A DNA stretch of 64,000 bases from Hyaloscypha bicolor E (Eukaryota > Ascomycota > Leotiomycetes > Helotiales > Hyaloscyphaceae): assembly GCF_002865645.1 (NCBI RefSeq), contig NW_020194541.1:413181-477180 (forward strand), in the 5' to 3' direction. Positions 22,799-35,128 of the stretch are shown piece by piece. Position 1 is the first letter of the stretch. Every line of letters starts with the position of its first letter. The notes under the pieces were generated by a model, which had not been told where the DNA came from, made no database searches, and worked only from the letters and a program-made list of their open reading frames with translations. The translations under genes were made by a program, and so were the position numbers.

Positions 22799-25779
22799 CT
22801 AATTAGTTTATATATATAGATTAAAGAAAGATCTAACTAGTTAGGAAAGTATTTAATAGCCTAAAATAAGTAAGTTTACTTTTAGCTAAAGAAAGAAACT
22901 ATTATTAACTTCAGGAAAGTATTTAATAGCTTAAAAAGAAAATACTAGCTTTTACTAATTAATAAGTAATTAGCTATTTAATTATTTAATTAATTATTTA
23001 ACTTCTATTATTCTTTTTATTTATATAATACTAGAATCTATAGAATTCTCTTTCTGAAATATATATATTTATATACCCTTAAAACTTTTTAATTATAACT
23101 TCGATTTTATTATTAAGTTAAACCTCTCGAGCTTTAAACTTTTCCGAAATCGTAATATTTCACTTCCTAAATTTCTTATTATAAACAAAATATTTAAGAG
23201 TAAAATATTTATTTTAACTAATACTCTTATTACTAAATTCTTTTTATAAATCTATTATAAACCATATTACTTTTAAATATCTTTTATTATAAATTATATA
23301 TATATATATATATATATTAGAAAGAGACTAAATTTAATTTAGTATAAATAACGAAAAGAAAAAAAAGCTAATTAAGAAATAAGAAAATGAAATTAATATT
23401 ATAAATACTATAAAGGTAAATCTTCGAAAATATTTGAATATTAAGCTATATTACTATATCTTATATAAAACTTCTAATAAAAACCTATAAAATCTATTTA
23501 AAAATAAATTTAAGAACTCTAATAATATAATCTTTAACTAATATAATTATACTAAACTATAAAGCCTTCGAAAATACCTTTAATATAATAATATATATAT
23601 TAAAGAAAACTATTTATATTTTATTATAATATAGTTCTTATTTAATATTATTTAGAAAAAAATAATATATATTTAAAATAAAGCTAATATTATTAAGAAT
23701 ATCCTAATTAGAATAGATTTTTTAAAGGGATTTATTATATTAATTTATTTTACTTTAAAAAGAACTAAATAATTAAGTATTAAGTATTTTTTTATTAATT
23801 AGTTAATTGAATTAAAGTATTTATTTACTTTCTCTAAATTAAAGCTATTTATTATTAGAATTATTAAGCCCGAAAATTTCTTAGTTAATATTTATTATCT
23901 TTACTAGAAAGCTTATTAGAGAAGTAATAAAGATATATTTTAAAATATAAAAGTATAATAAAACTAATAATAGTTTTAATTATAAGCTTATTATTTTTCT
24001 TAATATTTACTAATATATAAAGCTTTTATAAAAGGTACTAGTAAGAGCTTTTTCTATTATATTAAAGGAACTAGTATAAGACTATTTTTATAATAACTAG
24101 CTTTTTTAATATATATATAAAAAGGTTTATATAAATATTTATAGTTTTTTTAAAAGCCCCGATTTCTAATATTAAAATTTAAATAAATAAAAATACTATT
24201 ATCTTAGTAATTATAGTAACTAAATACCATAAAAAAACAATATTCGAGCTTGTTTAGATACTAATTAATAACCTATATTAATTATAATATAGCCTTATTT
24301 TTGTTTTATAAAATACCGAATTTCTATATAATAAAATTATTATTTTTTATTAAGGCTTACTAGTATACTAATATATAGTTTTAAACTCTTCTAGTAATCT
24401 CGGCTAGCTTATTAATAAGCTCTAATTATCTATTACTATTTATAAGAAAAAGTAATAAATTAATAATAATATTTTTAAAACCCTTTAAACTATTATTTGT
24501 TCGGAAATTATTAATATAAATTTAGCTATAATTTCGGAACTAGTAATAATTACTTTAAGTCCTATAATTATAATAATTATACTTTAAAGTTATATTTTAT
24601 ATATAAGAAACCCAAATACTATTTCTAGAAATATATATCGGAAAAATAAGAGGCTAAGAAGGCTTGATTTAAGGAAAGAAATATTTACTAATTTAGATTT
24701 CAAAACTTCTATAACTTTAATAAATACTTTAGTAATATTTCAATATAATATATTACTAAAGTTAAAAAAAAAGAGAATAATGAAAGTAATAAAGACAAAC
24801 TAGTAAATAATGCTTTTAAAGCTTTACTAGAAAAAATAAATAAAGAAAAGAAATACGACTCAAATTTCTATTTTATTTTAATTAAAAGTTTTTTAGCTAC
24901 TTTTATTACTTCTATTATTTTTATAACTAATATTCTTATAAATAACCTTATTTCTCTTTCTTTTATATATTAAATAACAGGCAAAAACTATACTTTAGAG
25001 CCTATTAAACCCTTAATAAAAAACGCCCAAACCTTTATAATTAATAATATAATAAAATATAATACTTATTGCTTTTATAAAGTTATAATTAATACCGAAG
25101 TCTCTAAATATTTAATTACTAGTTCTAACTAATTTTAAGCTTTATAAAAGATTAATAATAATATTGAACTTAATAAAACTACTAAAAATGAAATTAATAT
25201 TTAGTTTAGTATTAGATTTATATTCTTTATTAAATCTATAATAATAAAAATACTAATTAGGTAAATATAATTTTATATTATATTTAGCTTAGCTAATATA
25301 AATAAGCTAAAAATATATTTTAATAATTTTACTAATTTTTTTATTACTATTATTAAATACTATATATCTATAATAAAATATTTTAAATACTTTTTTTTGC
25401 TTTAAAATACTATATTATAAAGCTTTATTTCCGAATTCTTTATTTATAACTTCTGCTTTTTTATAAAAATTAAATTATAATATTTATATTATTATTTTAG
25501 TTATTTATTTATTAATAAGCTCCGAAATATACTAGAATAAGCAAGCTATAATATTTTATAAAATACTAGAAATAATACTAGAAATATAGCCAATTATTTA
25601 AATAATTCAAATTTAATTTAAAAAATAATATTAGCTTTAATTACTTTATTATTATTAATATTTTCTATATTTCTAGTAAGTTTATATTTTATATTACTAA
25701 TAAAGGCACTTGATATTAAGCCAAATAATAGCTTTAAAATATTAGTATTATATATATTTAGAATGCCTTAAAGTAATAA
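22799..25779 (+). repeat. copia-1 internal region, gag/protease part
   Basis: This is AT-rich RIP-degraded sequence between the left LTR and the integrase. No motif could be named, but the part from about 24000 on aligns with the reverse complement of 56300-57350 in copia-2, so it belongs to the element. Confidence 0.6.
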
Positions 25780-26070
25780 TAGATTAATATTTATTTAGGC
25801 CCTTCTAATTAAATTATAGTAAATACTAGAAAGCAGTTTACTAATAAAAAGTTCGCTTAACTTGCAAATACTATAAGAATTAAAATTAAAATCATTTTTA
25901 TAAAAGCTTATAACTTTATTAAAATTATAAAATACTTTTATAAATTAATTTAATATATCTATCTTATTATTATAGCCAAAATTAACGAAATTAATAAGGA
26001 TATTATACTTTAAATAACTTTTAAGGCTATTAATAACTTTATAGAAACTAATAGTATTATTTTAACTCTT
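25780..26070 (+). pseudogene. copia-1 integrase core
   Basis: The plus strand reads IIVNTRKQFTN, then LANTIRIKIKIIFIKAYNFI and a downstream LIIIAKINEINKDI. In active fungal copia integrases this is VDTGKQFTS followed by the VE(A)HNSIG...ER region. The catalytic Asp has become Asn by a RIP-type G-to-A change. Confidence 0.75.
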
Positions 26071-26599
26071 TTAATTTATAGTACTTTATCTTAAATAATT
26101 AAATATAATACTTTATTACTTATTATATTATAGTAATTAGTAATACTTAAGAAAATAATAGTAGAAATTTAGAAGCTTTAAATTAGATATTAAATTACAA
26201 ATGCCCTAAATACCCGGAATAGTTCTAATATAACTAATATTTATAAACTTTTCCTAAATTCGAATATTTTTATATAATATAAAGGAAATATTAAATAATT
26301 TCATAATTAAAAAGAACTATATAAACTTATAACTATTAATAAAAAGAACTATATACTAGCTTTATTATATAATAATATTACTTTTTACTCGACTTTTATT
26401 AAATTCTTTTATATTTTGGGAATTTAGATTAGTTCTAATAATTCTAACTAACCTAAAGCTAATTTCGGTAATACTAATATAAATACTTCTTTATTAAAGC
26501 ACGGCAGAAAATAGCCCTATAAGAACTATAATACTATAATATTTTTATAAAATAATATTTAATATAATAACTTCTATTAAACTAAAGTTATTAGATTTC

Positions 26600-27960
26600 T
26601 GGAAAAAAAAATATTTAAAATTACTTCTAGATTTTAGATACTAAAAGAAATATATATTTTCAATTTCAGATTTATTAATAAAATCAAGAATAAAGGCATT
26701 AAGAAAAAGCTAAAGAAATTAAGACTTGTTATTTAAGCTTATAATAATAAAAAGAAATATATTATATTAATCTAATTACCTATTATTTAATATATGAATT
26801 AGAAAATTATTCTTAATATTATTATTATTATAATAAATATTACGGAATTATATTTATATAATATTTTATAAGCTTATTAAATAACTATATCTAAAGGATA
26901 ATTCAGTTCTAAAAGTTATAAAACTACTATATAATATATTAGAAGCTAGAAATTACAAGTTTAAAACTTATTATTTTTATTATATTAATAGGCTTTTTAT
27001 AAAATAATTAACTTATAACTTTTGTCTTCTTTATAATAAATAATTCTTTAAAATTATTAGCCTTTAAACTAATAATACTTTATTTATTAGAACTAATAAT
27101 TTTATAAAGGCAAAGTAATAAAAGCTTTAAAAGGCTAAGTTCTTAGCTAAGAAATATAAATACCTTACTTTTAATTATAATTTTAAGTTTAATAAAGGTA
27201 TTATTTATATAAATATTACTAAAATTACCTTTATATAAAAATGCTAGTATAAAAATCTCCGAATTATTTTAGTTAAAAATACTATTATTATAAGTAATAA
27301 GAGAACTATATATTAAAACCTCTTTATTAAATACTAATATATTACCTAATATATTAGAGAAATATATATTACATTAGTTTATTAAACTATTAAAAGCTAA
27401 TATAAAGGTACTTAATAAGTATATTTAATAATAAATTAAGAATACTATTAAAAAACTAAGATTTATAAAACTAGTAAAGAAATTCTTATATTTAATTAGT
27501 TTTATAAATATTTTATTTATAAATAATAGAGATCTTTTTTTCTAAATTAAATATATTTCAACCCTAGTAAATAGAATTAGATATACTAATATTATTTACT
27601 AATTCTTTACTAAATACAAGAGAGTTACCAGAAGTATTCTAGTTTCGGAACTATATAATATAGCTTATAGCTTTAATATAGGCGCTTTAGTTAAATCTAT
27701 AATTAATAAGGTATTAGAAATAAAATTATTACTAGTAATTTATATGAATTTAAAGTTATTATATAAATGCTTTATTAAATTAAACATTACTCGAAAGAAA
27801 TATCTAATAATTAATATAATATATCTTTATTAAATATATAAATAACGAGAAATTATAGAAATTAAATAAATTAAAAGAAAATTCAATTCTACTAACTCTA
27901 TAATAAAATTAAAGCTATTAAATGCCCTTAAATACCTAATTAATATAAATATAATATAAT
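26600..27960 (+). pseudogene. copia-1 reverse transcriptase and RNase H
   Basis: Blocks appear in family order: LKKLRLVI*AYNNKKK at about 26710-26750 (KSRLVIQAYND in relatives), KAKFLAKKYKYLTFNYN near 27120-27180, and the RNase H end TKYKRVTRSILVSELYNIAY at about 27607-27670. IEIK and the LLNALKYLI tail follow near 27910. The order and spacing match fungal Ty1/copia polyproteins. Numerous TAA/TAG codons stand where Gln or Trp are expected. Confidence 0.85.
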
Positions 27961-28201
27961 TAAAAATAAAGAAATAAGTCAAATGCAAATAAAGTAAGAA
28001 ATAAATATATAAAATAAAAGAATATTATAAAAGGTAAGTTATATATAAAAGGCTATAGCCTTTAATATATAACTAAAACCCCAAAAATAATATAAATATA
28101 TAAAGTATTTGAGAAGTCTGGTACTAGGCCAAATTAGAAAATTAGTATATAATTAAAAGAAAATACTATTTTTCGCGTTTTTAAAAAGGTTCTAATATTA
28201 G

Positions 28202-28497
28202 TATAATTATTACTTTAGGAATTATATACTTAGTTACGGAACTTAAAAACAACGAAATATAAGTAATAAAATATAAGTAACGAAATATAAAATATGGGAT
28301 ATAGTTATATAACCTTGCGTTTTATAAGTAACTTAACTAATAACTAGTTTTTATTAGGCTTAGTAAATTTAGGAATTATTTATTAATATTATAATACTAT
28401 AATTCTTATTTCTGAATATTAATTACTTTACTAACTTAATATACTAGTATTTTATATATATTATATAATACTACTATATATTACTAGTAAACTAATA
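28202..28497 (+). repeat. copia-1 right LTR (uninterrupted)
   Basis: This is the intact counterpart of the left LTR. It reads through TTAGTTACGGAACTT, the exact site where gypsy-1 split the left copy, so it serves as an empty-site control. Confidence 0.85.
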
Positions 28498-28499
28498 CT

Positions 28500-30240
28500 T
28501 ATTAATAATAATTAATAAAAATATTTACTAATTTAATTTTTAGATATTTTATAAATAAAGATTTTAAATTAAAATCTTATTTATTAGTAATAAAAGATTT
28601 AAAAGATATTTATAGTAGTAAATATATGAATTCGGTTCTACTAAAAGCTTTAAAAGCCTATAATATCAAATATAATATTATTAGATAAGTAATATAAATC
28701 TAGCTTTTTTTATTAAAAATAATTACTAATATATTTTATTTAGTATTACTCGAGATAATACTAGTTTAAATAATACCTTATTACAAGCTTTTATAAAGTA
28801 TTATAATAAGGAAGGCATTAAATTTCAAGAAAATATTTCTTATATAGCTTATATATTAAACTTAGTAATTCAAGATATCTTAAAAGCTTTTATTAAAAAT
28901 AATTATAATATTTCTTATTCTATAAATTTATATAAGTAAGAAAAGAATAAACTTAAAAAAAGAAAAAAAAAGGAGAAGAAGTAAAATAAGTAATAAGTAA
29001 GTTTCTTATATAATTTATAAGACATTTATTAATTTAAAGAAAGGTTATAAAAACTATTATAGGTCTTAAATAGAACCAGGAAAATCGATAGCTATTAGAA
29101 GCTCAAATTAAAGTTTTTAATATAGAAAATACTCGATTCCCTTAATTTAGTAAGTAAATATTATTTTCTTTACTTAAATATTAACTAAAACTAATTATTT
29201 ATAGATTAAAAACAATAGTAGTCTTTGACTTTATATATATATATAAAGTTATTAAAGTAGTAATTAATAGCTCGAAATTAAAGGCTTTTAAAAATAAAAT
29301 TCTAGTTTTAACTAATATTAAAATTACTTATTTAAATAATATTTTAAAATAATTTCAATATTTATTAAGGCTATAACTAAGTTATAAGCCGAAAACTACC
29401 CTATTATATATTATATTATATCTGAAATATATAAAATATATAATAAGCTTAAAGGTTTTAAAAGAAAGTTTAAAGTAAGTCTTCTTTTTTTATTTCTTAT
29501 TATATTAATAAATATACTAATTTCAAATAAAATAAAACCTTCGAAAACGCTATTAATAAGGAAATAGCTAAGCTTCGAAAATACTATTCTATAACTAGTA
29601 TTTTAGATAATAAAAGTAAAGCTTTATATTTAGCTCTTATTTTTAATTCTCGAATTAAAAGAGCAAAACTAGCCGGAATTGAATTAGCTCCCGGAATGGT
29701 ATCTGATATATATAATAGGCTTGAAACAGACTATAATATATAAGTATATATTCTTATTTAATTTTTAAATTACTAATTTTTATATAAATATAAACGAGAC
29801 TATTTAATAGCTAATTCTCAAGACTCTAGTTCTAATACGTTTATAGAAAATTTTGATAAAGACGAACTTGATATTTATATAAATAATTAAGAGAATACAA
29901 TAGAATACGAATTAATAATATATTTAGAAGAAAAAAGAGTAAATAAAAAGATATATAAATTCACTTACTTTACTTTAAATTTTCTTAGGAACTACTAATC
30001 CCTTTATTATAATTTCTTTATATATAAGTACTAATTTAGCTATAGATTCGGCCCTTAGAATATTAGAAAGCTAATAAAGCTAGATTTTCTATTTTATTTT
30101 ATATAGTAAGGAAATACTTAGAAATACCCGCTTTATTTACTACTAGCAAGCGTTTCTTTTTATAAGGGGCTCTTATTAATACTAAACTACGTAATTAACT
30201 TAATAAGAGCACCTTTGAGAAGATTATATGTCTTAAGACC
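28500..30240 (+). pseudogene. hAT transposase, C-terminal part of the split copy
   Basis: The plus strand reads FINKDFKLKSYLLVIKDLKD and ALKAYNIKYNIIR near 28540-28690, then YYNKEGIKFQENI and DILKAFIKNNYNI near 28800-28920. Further on come RAKLAGIELAPGMVSDIYN near 29660-29720 and the dimerisation end KRFF...GALINTKLRN*LNK and FEKIICLKTW near 30145-30240. This is the second half of the hAT catalytic domain plus the hATC domain, in order. It joins logically to 10002-10418. Confidence 0.8.
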
Positions 30241-31699
30241 TGGGGGGTATTTATAAATAAGAAAGAAGAAATAAATAAAAAAGAAAATAAGGATAAAAAA
30301 GATAAAAAGGAGGTTTCTAAGGAGAATAACTAGTTTTTTATTCCAGATTCGAATTAGTTTTATACTTTTATATATATTTTATAAGTCTTATTTATATCTT
30401 ATTAATATAGCCATTAGTTATTTAATAATCTTTTAAGTTACTTGAAAAATTCATGTTTTCTTAGTATTATATAATAATTATAGTTAATTATAATTAATTA
30501 TAATTGTAATCAAATCAAATCAAGTTAAAATTTACTGAATCAAATTATAATTAACTATAATTAACTAGCCTTGATTTTTTTTGATATACTATATATAACT
30601 AATAGTATTAGTAGTTTATATTAATAGAACAAAGATACAGGCTCTCGATATATCCAGGCTCGGTAAAAATTTCTTAATTTCCGGTATTAATAAGTATTAA
30701 TGCCAGAGTTATAAGGTATTAATACTATTGATTCCGGAATCGATTCTTAGTAAGTATTTGCCCTATTTCTAAGGCCCCAGTTAATTTTAATACCTTTGTC
30801 CGAACTATACCAAATAACTACATGAATTACAGCTTTATATAATGCAATATAGCTTAATCTGAGTTATTTATACTCCCATTTTAGTTATTAATAATTTCAG
30901 ATACCTTTAAAATAAGCTCTCAGCTTCTAATTCTCTCTCTAATTTATATATACTTTCTATATACCCTCTATTTCACGTGTATATATATATATATACTAGT
31001 CAAGCTTAATAGAATGGCAGCTTAATAGAAAGATTAGTAAGATCTGGTAATCTGGACTCGCCTGAATAACTATAATAATGTTTATTACTTCCTTTATATA
31101 GGAGGCAATAAACTAGAGCCATCTGTTATTACTAGTAGTCCTTAATAGCGAAATACCTTTAATATTACTAATCCTGCTCTCTCAGATATTGCAATTAAGG
31201 GTTTCTATACTCCTAGTACCTTTAATATCCCGCTTTTTCCTGAGATTCTTAATATAATCTTGACTTAATAAGTATAAGTTATTTCTTTATACTTTATATA
31301 ATCTATATTAAATAATATAATAGCCAAGTTAATATTTGTACTTCTTATACTACTTGCCAAAATAGTTAAGGCATTTTTGAGAAATACTTAAGGGTTCCTA
31401 GAGGAGAGTGGTATAGAGTATATAGTAACTATATTCGTCGTAGTTATATGACCCAAATATAGTATTCGAGACATTAATAATAATAGAGGAGAGGGCAATA
31501 ATAGAAAATAGCCTAAATTCTTTCAAATTATATAAAGTAGCCGGGTTTCAAAGCCTAAATATTACTTTGGCCAAAGTATTTCTTCTATTATAAATAAATA
31601 AATAGAACTACTCTTATTATATTATATAATTACCTGGCTTTTATATAATATCTAATAGATTATATTAAGCTCTTAATATTTGCCTTTTTTTGATTTTCC

Positions 31700-33900
31700 T
31701 CTAGCTAGTTTTAAGGAAAGTATTTAGAATTCCGCTTTTCTTTTAATATTTTAAGTACTCTTGTATTTCAATTATCTCTGTCTCTAATTATATCCTATTC
31801 CAGCTTACTATATAATATTCCCCTGAAAATACTCTCTCTGGCTCATTGCTTATTAGTGGAATTGAGAGGATATTAATAGCTATAAGAAAGAGCCTTAGCT
31901 AGTATTATTTTTATATATCCTGGTACTACTATATAAAAGCCCCCTTTTTACCAGAATTATACGATTCTAGTAAGTTATAGTCCTTAAACTCGTCTCGACT
32001 TGCGGGCCGAGTTCTTACTATAAGAGATAAAGTAATGCAATTATATATATCTAGTTCTAGTCTTTTATAAAACAATTTATTATACGAAAAAGCTAGTAAA
32101 ATAAATATAATAATAGCCCCTTTCCTATATCTCTTCCAAAGCTTCTTAATTTTAGCTAGAACTGGCTTTAACTATTTCTTTAGCTAATATATTTCAATAT
32201 ACTTTATATAATTACAAGGATTTAAGATTAATATAGTAGTATAAATTGGGGATATATTAATTCTTATATAATAATTGTCCGAAATACTATATACTGCCTT
32301 AATTCGGTAAAGAAAGTCCCTTTCCTCTATATCTTTTCTCTTTTAATATTTAGCTTATTAGAATTAGTATAGTTATATAAGGGAAAAGGAGAACTTATAT
32401 TCTCTTTTTAAAGGTATTTAATTAAGATATATATTATAAAGAGAGTAGAATCAAGGGAAGTTGAGCCCTTAGTAGTAAGAGTAGCTCGTATAAAGAGTTC
32501 AAGAAACTCCTTAATTATATAAAGCTTTTTCTCATTTTTGGGAGTTAAGATATCCTTTTCAAGCTCCTTTTTATGGTTTTAATAATACCTTTCTACTACA
32601 GGCCTTAAGTCAAGCAGTATATAAAGTATCTAATACTAGCTATTTTATCTCATATAATTATCTATTAGAATCAGTTTTTTTGCAAGTATATAAAACTCCT
32701 CTATTCTTCTAGCTAATCTACAAATATGAATTATAATATTATATATTTGGCCAAGGGAACCCATTAGCTTAAACTGAGCCCTTATTACCTCTGTTATATT
32801 AAAGACTCTAGCTTGCTCCTGCTTATCGTATAAATTAAGACTTTCCAAGCTAACCTGATTCGTAAATAAAAAGGCTTATATAACCAGATTAATAATATGG
32901 CTCAAATAGCAAATACGCCAGTAATCTGCCTTCTAATTCAAGCTAAGCTTATCCTTAAACTCCTTTTGAACCAGTTAATAAAAAATATTATTTATAGAAG
33001 TATTATTACTTATAATAGCTCCAAGCTTATAAGTAATACTATAATCTTAAAGAACTAGCCAAAAGATTACTATTTGAGCCTCTGAGCTATGGCCAGAAAC
33101 CTTTTTTAAAGCGAGAAGGGCCTTTTATTACTTTCTATTATATATAGTAAAATGGCTATAGATTGCAAGTAAAAGCAATTGATTTGAAGAGATCCAGATA
33201 TTAAAAGAGATATAAATAAGTAAAAATATAGCCTGGAGAACTCGTTGTATGGTATCCTGGTACCGCTCCTAAGCTTCTTTTACTGAGCTAGTAATTCCTG
33301 AATAAGAAGTTGTAATTTTGCCCTTAATAGCTCGATTAAGTACTTGGCAAAAGGTATAGAACTCTGGCTATTTAATAAGAGTATAGGATAGATTCCGTAT
33401 GATAATAAGAGTAATCAAGGCTTCCGTAATAATTGAGGTATTTAGATAGGCTTTTAGGATCTCGGTATTAAGCTCTTCTTGCTCGCTTGATCTAGTAGCT
33501 TAATAATAATATTGCTTTAATTGCGAATTGACTACTACTTGATTCTTACTCAAAGTATACTTAATAGCAATTTTATAGGTGACTTTTATATGCTTTTTTA
33601 TATTCTCTAAAAGAGAAATACTATATGGTAATCTCGTTGAATCGGTATAGTAAGTATAGTAAAGATTGGCTTGGTTCTCCTTCTCAGTAGGTTTATAATA
33701 GTGCTTCCAAATAGCGGCTCTCCATTTTCGGCTCTGGGAAGTTATAGTTGATTCTAGCTCTACTAAAGCAGCAGAAGCTATAAAGGAAGAGTCTAGCTTA
33801 TATAAAGAAGATATTTTGAGAGTGTGATCCAAATGGAATTCTGATGTGAGATGAGAGAAGTGAAGAGAGTAAAAATTAAAGGGTGTGGGGTAGAAAGCGG
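31700..33900 (-). pseudogene. hAT-2 transposase, RIP-inactivated
   Basis: The N-terminal part is open at 33500-33900 and contains SQSRKWRAAIWKHYYKP, then YYTYYT and a short-spaced helical segment, resembling a BED-type zinc finger with its Cys and His partly lost. The centre is open at 32645-32848 and includes MGSLGQIYNIIIHICR, typical of the hAT region preceding the xRWNS motif; the following frame reads LIDNYMR*NS, with TGG to TAG at the Trp. Near 31745-31860 a hATC dimerisation domain is readable (SVFSGEYYIVSWNRI). The apparent start of ORF 33500-33940 lies inside the inserted element and is not the natural start. Confidence 0.85.
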
Positions 33901-34680
33901 TACGAAGATCACGGCATAAAGTATCGGGAATACAGGGCATTATTTTATGAAGGCCACTAAATGCCCTGTAAGGTCTTACTTTAATCTCCCTGTAGCTAGT
34001 CCTAGTCCCCTGTAAGCCCCTATAAGCTTACTAAAAGTGCCCTGAAGGCTTAATATGGGCTTATGCAGCTTGACAGGTACTGAACGCCCCCAAACGCCCA
34101 TAAATATAGGCGAGTCCACTAATTAGTAGCGAGTAATGGGGGGATAATTAACCCTAATGCACACCTCTCTACACACACTTTGTTCTGAATTCTAATGAAG
34201 ATTATAAAGATACACTGGCCAGGAAACTCACCTGATCTCAATGCAATTGAGAAAGCCTGGTTTTGGATGAAAAAGGAGACTACCAAGCGGGGACCTACTA
34301 GTAATAGAAAGAAGCTGAGAGTGAGGTGGGAGAAATGCTGGGAAGACCTTCCCCAGAGCAAGATTCAAGAGTGGATTGCAGTAATTCCTGATTATATAAA
34401 GGAGATAAGGGGGGAATAAGTGTTAAGAAGGTGGGAACAAGGGCCAAGAGAAAGTGATTATATATTAGATAGTTATTTTTATAAGATAGAATCGAACTGA
34501 TCAAAAAATAATCGAAATCGGAGGTTTAGCGAGGTAAGCCACATTTCAGGGGACCCTTACAGGGCTTACAGGGAACTAGGACTAGCTACAGGGAGATTAA
34601 AGTAAGACCTTACAGGGCATTTAGTGGCCTTCATAAAATAATGCCCTGTATTCCCGATACTTTATGCCGTGATCTTCGTA
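33901..34680. mobile_element. Tc1-related non-autonomous element with ~120-bp near-identical arms (MITE-A)
   Basis: The ends TACGAAGATCACGGCATAAA are repeated inverted, and about 120 bp of each arm match with only two differences. TA at 33901-33902 and 34679-34680 serves as the target duplication. Each arm contains its own inner inverted repeat (ACAGGGCAT ... ATGCCCTGT, about 20 bp apart), so arms can fold independently. It carries a 3' fragment of a Tc1-family transposase. The near identity of the arms and lack of RIP suggest recent insertion into hAT-2. Confidence 0.92.
34195..34419 (+). pseudogene. Tc1-family transposase C-terminal fragment inside MITE-A
   Basis: This 74-codon open frame carries IHWPGNSPDLNAIEKAWFWM, the third catalytic block of Tc1/mariner DDE transposases with its acidic residue intact, then basic residues and a helical tail ending in IPDYIKEIRGE. 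The first two catalytic Asp regions and all HTH domains are absent, so it cannot be active. It probably records an internal deletion of an autonomous parent. The frame has no RIP-type stop, in strong contrast to the host hAT. Confidence 0.85.
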
Positions 34681-34793
34681 AAGGAATTGATTCCGGTATC
34701 GATAGTATCGATACTTAGTAATACCTGAATAATACCAGTAGAATCGATACCGGTATCAATGCCTCAGGTATTTTTGCTGAGCCTGGATATATC

Positions 34794-35128
34794 GTGGCTG
34801 TGAGGTCACACTACGGTCGACGACAGGACGTAGGGATGCAAAGCTTGTCTCACAAGTGGCGTAATACCTTGTATCGGGCAGCGGGGTAGGGCAGCATAAT
34901 TAACCGCCAACCTTCTTCAGCTTTGACCCTCTATGATCGTTAGCCATCAACTGCATCTTCACGAAGGTAATCTGTTGCGCATATCGACTTTCCTCAATCT
35001 CGCGAGTCCAGAAAGACGGGAGCTTTGGAGCTGGTAGCACCGAGAGGAGCAGTCTTTATTCTGTTCTATTCAGTTCTCTGAACATATCAATTTCAAAGCC
35101 TGGCATACACCGCTTAGCCCCGACCACT
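34794..35128. other. 5' flank of the decayed gene
   Basis: Balanced-composition DNA starts right after the hAT-2 target duplication. The frame of the next block stays open here back to about 34935 but shows no recognisable protein. It may hold the promoter and 5' end of the following locus. Confidence 0.45.

Larger units (their letters stand above)
10419..28497 (+). mobile_element. Ty1/copia LTR retrotransposon relic (copia-1), interrupted by a gypsy element
   Basis: Two LTRs of about 300 bp flank an internal region with integrase (25780-26070) and RT/RNase H (26600-27960) in Ty1/copia order. The left LTR is in two pieces, 10419-10454 and 22535-22798, separated by a complete gypsy element. 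The right LTR is 28202-28497. ATTAA occurs just before the left LTR and at 28501-28505 and may be the target duplication, though the exact LTR ends are uncertain by a few bases. All domains are destroyed by RIP-type stops. Confidence 0.85.
9641..30573 (+). mobile_element. Outer hAT transposon relic (hAT-1), split by nested retrotransposons
   Basis: hAT transposase signatures are readable in the plus strand before the copia insertion (10002-10418) and continue in the same logical order after it (28500-30240). The right end is probably near 30573, where the reverse complement begins CAAGGCTAGTTAATTATAGT, followed by AT-rich subterminal repeats. The left end is approximate, because no matching inverted repeat could be identified near 9640. 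The sequence is heavily RIP-mutated. Confidence 0.65.
30655..34785 (-). mobile_element. hAT transposon (hAT-2) with exact 8-bp target duplication
   Basis: The left end is CAGGCTCGGTAAAAATTTCT and the reversed right end is CAGGCTCAGCAAAAATACCT. GATATATC flanks both ends (30647-30654 and 34786-34793), a precise 8-bp hAT target duplication. The subterminal regions contain many short palindromic words such as GGTATCGAT. A minus-strand transposase relic lies inside, and a 780-bp element (33901-34680) has inserted near its 5' end. Total length is 4131 bp, or about 3.35 kb without the insertion. RIP damage is present but milder than in the 9.6-30.5 kb block. Confidence 0.92.

Noticed and set aside
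9641..30573. RIP-saturated nested block as a centromere
   Set aside because: Neurospora-type centromeres look like this, but so do ordinary AT isochores. Nothing in the sequence decides it; CENP-A mapping would.
33500..33940. 146-codon ORF as a complete gene starting at 33940
   Set aside because: Its first codons lie in the inverted repeat of the inserted element; only the part below 33900 is hAT transposase.
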